A stretch of 25,482 nucleotides of DNA from NCBI GenBank assembly GCA_001689405.1, contig LUJO01000038.1, forward strand, positions 1-25,482, written 5' to 3'. Source of the DNA: Candidatus Homeothermus arabinoxylanisolvens. Its GTDB lineage: Bacteria > Bacteroidota > Bacteroidia > Bacteroidales > Muribaculaceae. The position numbers and the translations under genes were made by a program. Shown here piece after piece: positions 6,613-12,684 of this stretch. Position 1 is the stretch's first letter. Each line of letters opens with the position of its first letter. Under the pieces are notes generated by a model, which did not search any database, was not told where the DNA came from, and was given only the letters and a program-made list of their open reading frames with translations.

Positions 6613-8085
6613 TTATTTATTTTTCAGTACGACAAGTTTATATCTCGGCACAAGCAGCTTCATCACCGCCCAGCTCAGAAGATAGGCAACCGACGCAATC
6701 AGGAACACAATCATGTACCCGGCATTCTCGCCTTCAAATCCGAAGAAGGTCAACCCGGTATCGGAAGCATAGCGGAACAGCTGTCCGGCACCGTAATTCG
6801 ACGTGAAGCTGCCGAGACCGCTCGCAAGACCGGCGGCACCGGTGACAGTAGCCACGACCGACTTCGGGAACATATCGCTAACGACATTGTATACATTGGC
6901 GCTCCAGCTCTGGTGGGCGGCGGCCATAATACCGATTATGACCACGGGAAACCACATCGACACCTGTCCGAGCGGCATGACAAACATGCCAAGCAGGGGG
7001 AACATGGCAAATATGCCCATGGCCCTCATGCGTCCTTTATAAGGATTCACGCGCGTGCGATTTATAAAGTATGTAGGCAGATAACTGCCCCACAGCGATA
7101 GCATAGATATGAGATAAATAACGAAAATGGCCAGCATGCCTTGTGTGGAATCGGTAGAATAGCCGTAGACGTTGCTTATAAACGCGGGGGCCCAGAAAAG
7201 CAGGAACCACCATACGGAGTCGGGCAGAAAACGTCCGAAAATCACGGCCCATGTCTGACGGAAAGTGAAAGCCTGAAACACACCGACTTTCGACTTGGGC
7301 TCTTCGGCAGGCACGGCAGCCTTGTCGGCATCGGCATCAGACTTATCCTGCTCTATATAAGCAAGTTCGGCAGCGTTGACACGAGGGTTCTCACGCGGAT
7401 CCTTGTAAACAAACACCCACACGCCCATCCAGAGAAAACCGAGACCGCCTATAAGCAGAAACGCCATCTCCCAGCCGTAATAATGGGCGATGGTAGGTAT
7501 AGTAAAAGGAGCTATCAAAGCACCGATCTGAGCGCCGGCATTGAAAATACCGGTGGCAAAACCACGGTCTTTCTTCGGAAAATACTCGGCCACGGCTTTA
7601 ATAGAGCACGGGAAATTGCCGCTCTCACCCACCGACAGGATACAGCGTGCGGCAATAAACAGCCACACACTCACGGTAGTTATGGCCATCGACACATTGG
7701 CTATGGACTGCAGCTGCATAAGATGCTCGCGCGCTCCATTGAATGACCATATCCACTCTCCCGACACGATGCCGTTTGTGAGGATGCCGCAGAATGCGTG
7801 CATGCAGGCTCCGAACGACCATACACCGATAGCCCAGAGATAACCCTTGCGGGTACCTATATAATCGACAAATTTACCGGCAAAAAGCATGCCCACCGCA
7901 TAAACCAGCGAGAAGCAACCGGTTATGAGGCCGTAGTCCTCGGGGCCCCAGTTAAACTCAGGAGCGATAAAGTTGACCCACGTCAACGAAAGTACTTGAC
8001 GGTCAAGATAGTTTATGACCAGCGCGACAAACAACATCATACATATCACCCATCGATAGCCGGTCATTTTTACTGCCTTACTCAT
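6613..8085 (-). CDS. exuT: MFS hexuronate transporter (ExuT-like)
   Basis: This 490-residue major facilitator protein has about 12 hydrophobic helices and the family loop motif GKFVDYIGTRKGY between helices 2 and 3. It also has the opening YRWVICMMLFVALVINYLDR typical of the anion:cation symporter branch (ExuT, GudP, GarP). This group imports hexuronates with protons across the inner membrane. It is the first gene of the operon, with a good promoter 50 nt upstream. The central cytoplasmic loop (around DADADKAAVPAEEPKSK) is longer and more acidic than in E. coli ExuT, as is common in Bacteroidetes. Glucuronate or galacturonate as substrate is inferred from the operon. Confidence 0.88.
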   Translation of the reverse strand: MSKAVKMTGYRWVICMMLFVALVINYLDRQVLSLTWVNFIAPEFNWGPEDYGLITGCFSLVYAVGMLFAGKFVDYIGTRKGYLWAIGVWSFGACMHAFCGILTNGIVSGEWIWSFNGAREHLMQLQSIANVSMAITTVSVWLFIAARCILSVGESGNFPCSIKAVAEYFPKKDRGFATGIFNAGAQIGALIAPFTIPTIAHYYGWEMAFLLIGGLGFLWMGVWVFVYKDPRENPRVNAAELAYIEQDKSDADADKAAVPAEEPKSKVGVFQAFTFRQTWAVIFGRFLPDSVWWFLLFWAPAFISNVYGYSTDSTQGMLAIFVIYLISMLSLWGSYLPTYFINRTRVNPYKGRMRAMGIFAMFPLLGMFVMPLGQVSMWFPVVIIGIMAAAHQSWSANVYNVVSDMFPKSVVATVTGAAGLASGLGSFTSNYGAGQLFRYASDTGLTFFGFEGENAGYMIVFLIASVAYLLSWAVMKLLVPRYKLVVLKNK

Positions 8086-8133
8086 GATATCAGGTGTCTA
8101 AATTAATATTAGTAATTTGATTGATTTATTTCT

Positions 8134-8164
8134 CAAATTTAACGGTTTTTTCGTCTACCTACAA
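8134..8164 (-). promoter_or_regulatory. Promoter of the exuT-uxaC-uxuA-SDR operon
   Basis: On the minus strand TTG (8164-8162), 20 nt, then TAAATTTG (8141-8134) matches the Bacteroidetes promoter pattern in both sequence and spacing. Transcription would start near 8127, giving a leader of about 40 nt. Confidence 0.72.
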
Positions 8165-8198
8165 GTTTTTGCCTACGTTTTTACCCACGCAAGCCACA

Positions 8199-8264
8199 GG
8201 CGGCCGGGGATGTTGTAACCGTCAGTGCTATACTTATTGTAACCGTCGTGCAGAAACCGGCCGC
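8199..8264. repeat. Direct repeat pair enclosed by an inverted repeat (possible operator)
   Basis: TTGTAACCGTC occurs perfectly at 8213-8223 and 8237-8247, 24 bp apart. The GTGC that follows is also shared after one extra base in the first copy. GCGGCCGG near 8200-8207 and CCGGCCGC at 8257-8264 flank the pair as an 8-bp inverted repeat. This could be an operator with two bound dimers on the same helix face, or a cruciform/RNA hairpin. Confidence 0.5.
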
Positions 8265-8350
8265 ACATACGGGTGATTAGCAATACCTTTCGCGTGCATA
8301 TTACATAACGAAGCGCCATGGATTAACATCATGTACATTTTTTATCTAAT

Positions 8351-8383
8351 TTTTGTGTTTACGAAGTATATTTTGTATCTTTA
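8351..8383 (+). promoter_or_regulatory. Putative promoter of the amylase gene
   Basis: TTTTG at 8351-8355 and TATCTTTA at 8376-8383 are 20 nt apart. The -7 element has one mismatch to TAnnTTTG. Transcription near 8390 would give a leader of about 28 nt before the ATG at 8419. Confidence 0.5.
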
Positions 8384-8418
8384 CGGAGCGTAAAATAATT
8401 ATTAATACCCAAATAAAC

Positions 8419-9852
8419 ATGAACAAATTCATTATTTCGATCGGTGCCGCGGCACTTGCCGCAATATGTATCACCGGTTGCGAAAACAAACACCAAGAGG
8501 CTTCCGAACCGACAAATGACGATGTCATACTTCATGCGTGGTCATGGTCATTTGACACAATAGCCGCCAACATGAAAAACATAGCCGATGCCGGCTTCAA
8601 CTATGTGCAGACCTCGCCGGCCAACACATGCTTTTTCGGCGAAGAAGGGGGCATGGCCCTGTACAGCCAGCCCGGCGACTCGGTAAAAGGCAAATGGTAT
8701 TACTACTACCAGCCCATCGACTGGAAAATAGGCAATCATCTGCTCGGCACACGCGACCAATTCAAGGCCATGTGCGACAGCGCCGCCAAATACGGTGTAA
8801 AAGTGATAGTCGATGTACTTCCCAACCACACCGCAGTCGACCACTCGGCCGTGACCGCGGCTCTTGACAGTGCCGTCGGAGGCCACGACAAACTGTTTCA
8901 CGCCAACGGCCTTAACGACATAATAGACTACAACGACCGCTATCAGTGCACCACCGGCAAGATGGGCGGTCTGCCTGACGTAAATACTGAAAATCCCGAT
9001 TTCCAGTATTATTACATGCAGTATGTCAACGACCTTCTGGCATGCGGAGCACGCGGCTTCCGATATGATACGGCGAAGCACATAGGACTGCCGTCAGACC
9101 CGCTTGACTCGCTTGCAGAACGCAACAACTTCTGGGACATAGCCACCGGCCGCGAAGCTGTCAAAGGTCTTAAACTCGCTCTCCCGGCCGACAGCCTGTT
9201 CATATACGGCGAAGTCCTTCAGGACCGCAACGTAAAGGAGGAGGAATACTCCGAGTACATGGACCTTACCGCCAGCAGCTACGGCCACGCACTGCGCAAC
9301 GCCCTCCGCGCCGGCAACTACTATGCCGACAGCCTCGCCAACTGGCATCATCCCGCATCGCCGCTCCAACTCGTCACTTGGGTTGAGTCGCACGACACAT
9401 ATGCCAACGAGCACGAATCGGCCGACATCGAGGATGCACGCATACGTGAAGGCTATGTATTTCTTGCAGCACGCCAGTACGGCACTCCCCTATTCTTCAG
9501 CCGTCCTGCCGGCAGCACACGACAGAATTACTGGGGCAACAACCGCATAGGCGCACGCGGTAACGACGAATTCATGAATCCCGAGGTAACGGCAGTCAAC
9601 AAATTCCGCCGCGCAATGCACGGACAGCCCGAAACCGTCATTGTGAGCGACAACGGCAAAGCCATAGAAGTGGCCCGCGGAAATAAAGGCGCCGCACTCA
9701 TCAACATAAGCGACGAGCCGCAGACAATAGAGCTGGCCACCACTCTGAAACCGGGGACATACACAGACGCCGTACATAACACCACATTTGAAGTAAAAGA
9801 CGGCAAGATCACAGGCAATCTTCAGTCACTTACATCTTATATACTTCAATAA
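8419..9852 (+). CDS. GH13 alpha-amylase, AmyE-like, predicted lipoprotein
   Basis: The 477-residue product begins with a lipoprotein signal peptide (hydrophobic residues 4-17, lipobox I-T-G-C with Cys21), so it is likely anchored in the envelope. The open frame extends 22 codons further upstream, but the signal peptide fixes the start at 8419. The four GH13 regions are present: DVLPNH (from D132), GFRYDTAKH with nucleophile D217, GEVLQ with acid/base E265, and WVESHDTY with D326. The body follows Bacillus subtilis AmyE unusually closely, including QTSPAN, the WYYYYQPIDWKIGN line, MDLTASSYGHALR, TPLFFSRP and a short C-terminal beta domain ending in a DGKITG strand. No starch-binding CBM is attached. 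It should cut internal alpha-1,4 bonds of starch or maltodextrins. No other starch genes are next to it. Subfamily GH13_28 is my inference from recalled AmyE sequence. Confidence 0.9.
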   Translation: MNKFIISIGAAALAAICITGCENKHQEASEPTNDDVILHAWSWSFDTIAANMKNIADAGFNYVQTSPANTCFFGEEGGMALYSQPGDSVKGKWYYYYQPIDWKIGNHLLGTRDQFKAMCDSAAKYGVKVIVDVLPNHTAVDHSAVTAALDSAVGGHDKLFHANGLNDIIDYNDRYQCTTGKMGGLPDVNTENPDFQYYYMQYVNDLLACGARGFRYDTAKHIGLPSDPLDSLAERNNFWDIATGREAVKGLKLALPADSLFIYGEVLQDRNVKEEEYSEYMDLTASSYGHALRNALRAGNYYADSLANWHHPASPLQLVTWVESHDTYANEHESADIEDARIREGYVFLAARQYGTPLFFSRPAGSTRQNYWGNNRIGARGNDEFMNPEVTAVNKFRRAMHGQPETVIVSDNGKAIEVARGNKGAALINISDEPQTIELATTLKPGTYTDAVHNTTFEVKDGKITGNLQSLTSYILQ

Positions 9853-9872
9853 CTGACATTATGTAACCATTT

Positions 9873-9906
9873 ACGGGCGTCCATACTGATATGGATGCCC
9901 GTTTTA
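9873..9906 (+). terminator. Intrinsic terminator of the amylase gene
   Basis: GGGCGTCCAT and ATGGATGCCC pair (one G-U) around ACTGAT, extended by AC/GT, and are followed by TTTTATT. It begins 21 nt past the amylase stop codon. Confidence 0.85.
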
Positions 9907-10085
9907 TTACATATAGCCACACGCAATCTCCAATTTAACTTTTATTAAACTTGATTGACTTAAAAGTTAAAGGGCCGATATTATAACTTATTACAATTTT
10001 AAGCGTTTAAGCAATAAAATATTTTAAATTTTTGGAGCAAAAAAGTACAAACCCGCCATAACATGTTATTAAACATACTATTCTA

Positions 10086-10119
10086 TTGTGTTATATTTGA
10101 AAATTAATTGTTACCTTTG
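10086..10119 (+). promoter_or_regulatory. Putative promoter upstream of the candidate small RNA
   Basis: TACCTTTG at 10112-10119 is a full match to the -7 consensus. TTGTG at 10086-10090 lies upstream, 21-23 nt away depending on which bases are counted, slightly long. Transcription would start near 10126, right at a hairpin. The nearest gene start is 200 nt away and behind a terminator. Confidence 0.5.
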
Positions 10120-10123
10120 TAAT

Positions 10124-10308
10124 GCGGTTAGCAAACAACCGCCCCAATCTTCTTAGCTAATCTAAGAATTAATTCATGTCAGACACAAAACTAAAAGGTA
10201 ATAACAGAATACTTTTTCATACGTAACTTTCCAATAAAAGACAGAATAGATATTCAACAAGCAACAAGCGAAAAATAAGGGAGCCGTGAGGCTGTCTTAT
10301 TTTTTTTT
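10124..10308 (+). ncRNA. Candidate small RNA (about 180 nt) between amylase and dnaG
   Basis: The unit is bounded by a consensus -7 element (10112-10119) and an intrinsic terminator (10271-10308). It begins with a perfect 6-bp hairpin GCGGTT/AACCGC (10124-10142), then a perfect 7-bp hairpin TTCTTAG/CTAAGAA (10150-10168), then an A-rich, apparently single-stranded middle. I do not recognise it as tRNA, tmRNA, SRP RNA or RNase P. The length would fit a 6S-like RNA, but I could not fold it into the long bulged rod expected for one. A 16-codon frame inside (10176-10226) leaves open a leader-peptide or dual-function role. Confidence 0.45.
10271..10308 (+). terminator. Intrinsic terminator immediately upstream of dnaG
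   Basis: AAAAATAAG pairs with CTTATTTTT, and inside it AGCC pairs with GGCT around GTGA, with a 2x2 mismatch between. A run of T follows. It ends 15 nt before the dnaG start, so it must end a transcript that starts upstream. The amylase already has its own terminator. The A-tract on the other side would let it work in both directions. Confidence 0.8.
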
Positions 10309-10310
10309 GC

Positions 10311-10318
10311 TAATTTTG
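10311..10318 (+). promoter_or_regulatory. Possible dnaG -7 element giving a leaderless or near-leaderless mRNA
   Basis: TAATTTTG fits TAnnTTTG and lies only 5 nt before the GTG start codon, so transcription would begin at or next to the start codon. No TTG is seen at the expected -33 position, which falls inside the terminator hairpin. The evidence is weak. Confidence 0.3.
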
Positions 10319-10323
10319 TTGAT

Positions 10324-12528
10324 GTGAAAAAGATAGACCGAGAGACCGTACAACGCATACTTGATACCGCCGACATCGTGGAGGTGGTAGGCGATTTTGT
10401 GAATCTTAAACGCCGCGGCTCCAACTACATGGGGCTGTGTCCGTTTCATAACGAAAGAACACCTTCATTCTCGGTATCGAAATCAAAAAACATATGCAAG
10501 TGCTTCAGCTGCGGCAAAGGCGGCAGTCCGGTAAACTTCATAATGGAGCTGGAGCAGATGTCGTATAACGAGGCTCTGCGTTATCTGGCACAGAAATACA
10601 ACATAGAGATTCATGAAGAGGAGGTGACGGACGAAGAGCGCGAACGCGAATCGGAACGCGCGAGCATGCTTGCCGTAAATGAATTTGCGCTCAAGCACTT
10701 CGAGCACAACCTATATGAGACTTCTGACGGACGCGACATAGGCCTGTCGTATTTTTACGAACGAGGACTCAATGATGCGGTAATCAAAAAATTTCATCTC
10801 GGCTACGCGAGCGAACACAGTACCGCCCTGTACAACGAAGCGGTCAGCAAAGGCTACAGCGAAAAATACCTGATAGACACCGGGCTCTGCATACGCACGG
10901 AAAACGGGCGCATATATGACCGGTTCAAAGGGCGTGTTACGTTTCCGGTGCTCACCGTATCGGGAAAAGTGGTCGCGTTCGGCGGCCGCGCCCTAAAAAA
11001 GGACATTCCGGCAAAGTATGTAAACTCACCCGAGTCACTCATATATCACAAGAGCAATCAGCTATACGGCATATACCAAGCAAAGCCCGCGATAGTAAAA
11101 AACGACAAGTGCATACTTGTGGAGGGCTATATGGATGTCATATCTATGTCCCAGTCGGGCATCGAGAATGTGGTGGCGTCATCGGGCACCTCGCTGACCG
11201 AGGGCCAGATAAGGCTCATACACCGCTTTACCGACAATGTCACAGTGATATATGACGGAGACGCCGCCGGCATAAAGGCATCGCTGCGAGGCATCGACAT
11301 GCTGCTGTCGGAAGGCCTGAACATAAAGGTGCTTCTCCTGCCTGACGGCGATGACCCCGACTCCTTTTCACGCAAGCACTCGTCGACCGAGCTGGAGGAA
11401 TATATAAAGACACACGAGACCGACTTCATCCAGTTCAAGACCGACATACTGCTTCAAGGCGTGGCAAACGACCCCATAGCACGCGCCAAAGTCATAAACG
11501 ACATAGTGAGGTCGATATCGGTGATACCCGAAGCCGTGACCCGCAACATATATATACAGGAGTGTAGCAGACGGCTTGACATAAACGAACGTGTGATATC
11601 GCTTGAGGTGTCCAAGCAGATGAACGCACTGGCGGAAAGCGCCGACCTTAAACGGAAACAGCAGACCGCCCGCGAGTCCATAGCCGGCATCGAGACCGAA
11701 GAAAAACAGTCAGGACCGACGGAGGAAACGGTTGTAGGCAATGCTAATACATATGCCGAGTCGCGACCGGCCGACATGAAATTTCTCAGGCCATACGAGA
11801 AAAAAGTGTTGCAGTACGCCCTGCGTTACGGCATGCTTGAGCTGTGCAAGTCATATGACGAGGCGGGCAACGCCACTCCGGTTACCGTACTCGAATACAT
11901 AACATCGGAGCTCGCCACCGACGAGCTGTCATTCATAAACCGCGATGTGGCCTACACCTTTGCCGAAGCCCGTGCTACAGCCGCAAAGTCGTGGGCCGAG
12001 GACAACTCGCGCAACAACGTACGTCTACTTGAAGAGCGCAGCCGCTTCATATCGGAGGGCGAGAGCCGCATACGCAACGAGGAGACCGACATGGCAAGCA
12101 TAGAACGGCGTGAAAAGCGGCTCATAGAAGAAGCCGACGAGCTGTACTTCCGCGACACCCGCAAATATGCGGCCCTGTATCTTGAGAAAACTCTGACATC
12201 ACATTCCGACGACACTATCCGTAATCTTACACTTGAGCTGGTAAGCGACAAGCATGTACTGAGCAAGGTACACACAAAATACGCCAAGATAGAGACTGAC
12301 GAAGACCGCCTTGACGACCTCGTGCCGCGTACCATATATGAATACAAAGACGCCATACTCGAATGTCGCATAAGAAAACTGCACGACGAGATAAAAGCGG
12401 CCTATAAATCGGCCGACGCCGACAACGCCACAATCATGCGACTCATGGAGACTCATGTGGAGCTACAACGCCTTAGAGGAGAGTTTGCAAAATATCTCGG
12501 CGAACGCACAATTAATCCCCGTAAATGA
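10324..12528 (+). CDS. dnaG: DNA primase
   Basis: This 734-residue primase starts at GTG 10324; an overlapping ATG two bases upstream reads straight into a stop. It makes RNA primers for replication with the DnaB helicase. The N-terminal CHC2 zinc finger has C39, H42, C60 and C63 (GLCPFH, CFSC). The core domain is followed by the TOPRIM motifs: E267 in LVEGYMD and D311-G-D313 in YDGDAAG. After about residue 440 comes a long, charged C-terminal region rich in E, R and K, longer than in E. coli DnaG (581 residues). It carries the helicase-interaction part, as is usual in Bacteroidetes. No Shine-Dalgarno sequence is present. A terminator ends 15 nt upstream, so the gene needs a promoter of its own very close to its start or read-through. 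Confidence 0.96.
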   Translation: MKKIDRETVQRILDTADIVEVVGDFVNLKRRGSNYMGLCPFHNERTPSFSVSKSKNICKCFSCGKGGSPVNFIMELEQMSYNEALRYLAQKYNIEIHEEEVTDEERERESERASMLAVNEFALKHFEHNLYETSDGRDIGLSYFYERGLNDAVIKKFHLGYASEHSTALYNEAVSKGYSEKYLIDTGLCIRTENGRIYDRFKGRVTFPVLTVSGKVVAFGGRALKKDIPAKYVNSPESLIYHKSNQLYGIYQAKPAIVKNDKCILVEGYMDVISMSQSGIENVVASSGTSLTEGQIRLIHRFTDNVTVIYDGDAAGIKASLRGIDMLLSEGLNIKVLLLPDGDDPDSFSRKHSSTELEEYIKTHETDFIQFKTDILLQGVANDPIARAKVINDIVRSISVIPEAVTRNIYIQECSRRLDINERVISLEVSKQMNALAESADLKRKQQTARESIAGIETEEKQSGPTEETVVGNANTYAESRPADMKFLRPYEKKVLQYALRYGMLELCKSYDEAGNATPVTVLEYITSELATDELSFINRDVAYTFAEARATAAKSWAEDNSRNNVRLLEERSRFISEGESRIRNEETDMASIERREKRLIEEADELYFRDTRKYAALYLEKTLTSHSDDTIRNLTLELVSDKHVLSKVHTKYAKIETDEDRLDDLVPRTIYEYKDAILECRIRKLHDEIKAAYKSADADNATIMRLMETHVELQRLRGEFAKYLGERTINPRK

Positions 12529-12529
12529 T

Positions 12530-12549
12530 TAAGGAAAAAATTCCTTATT
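12530..12549 (+). terminator. Possible weak terminator after dnaG
   Basis: TAAGGAA and TTCCTTA form a 7-bp AT-rich stem around AAAA directly after the dnaG stop codon, followed only by TT. The stem is weak, so termination may be partial. Confidence 0.35.
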
Positions 12550-12572
12550 ACATCGAATATCATTGACAAAAA

Positions 12573-12605
12573 TTTGCTTAAATCGCAAGGCTTTTTGTAT
12601 CTTTG
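12573..12605 (+). promoter_or_regulatory. Promoter of the mutA-mutB operon
   Basis: TTTG at 12573-12576, 21 nt, then TATCTTTG at 12598-12605 matches the Bacteroidetes promoter closely. Transcription would start near 12612, leaving a leader of about 70 nt. No cobalamin-riboswitch B12 box is visible in it. Confidence 0.75.
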
Positions 12606-12684
12606 CCAAGTGATACCTTAAATATGTATCATACCACAGATATAAATGTGACATTTTTCTAAACTACAAATTAATACCAAGACC

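Larger units (their letters stand above)
8086..8418. promoter_or_regulatory. Divergent intergenic region between exuT operon and amylase
   Basis: This 333-bp region contains no gene I can support. It holds the minus-strand operon promoter (8134-8164), the plus-strand amylase promoter (8351-8383), three GTTTTT blocks (8145, 8165, 8177) upstream of the operon promoter, a perfect 11-bp direct repeat TTGTAACCGTC at 8213-8223 and 8237-8247, and an 8-bp inverted repeat GCGGCCGG/CCGGCCGC enclosing it. The last two lie about 50-100 bp upstream of the operon's -33 and 90-140 bp upstream of the amylase -33, where a regulator of either side could bind. Confidence 0.6.
9853..10323. other. Gene-poor region between amylase and dnaG
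   Basis: This 471-bp, AT-rich region holds the amylase terminator (9873-9906), about 170 bp in which I see nothing specific (9907-10080), then a promoter-like element (10086-10119), two short hairpins, a 16-codon open frame and a strong terminator (10271-10308) just before dnaG. The stretch from 10112 to 10308 looks like an independent small RNA unit. Confidence 0.55.

Noticed and set aside
4365..6685. Plus-strand open frames of 280 and 254 codons across uxuA and uxaC
   Set aside because: Both lie antisense to full-length, well-conserved enzymes and show no domain features or promoters.
8213..8247. A CRISPR-like start from two identical 11-mers
   Set aside because: Only two short repeats, 24 bp apart, with no array and no cas gene. 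A regulatory repeat is the better reading.
12606..12684. A cobalamin riboswitch in front of the B12-dependent mutAB operon
   Set aside because: The leader is only about 70 nt, AT-rich, and shows no B12 box or stable fold. MutAB is a B12 user, which is not the usual riboswitch target.
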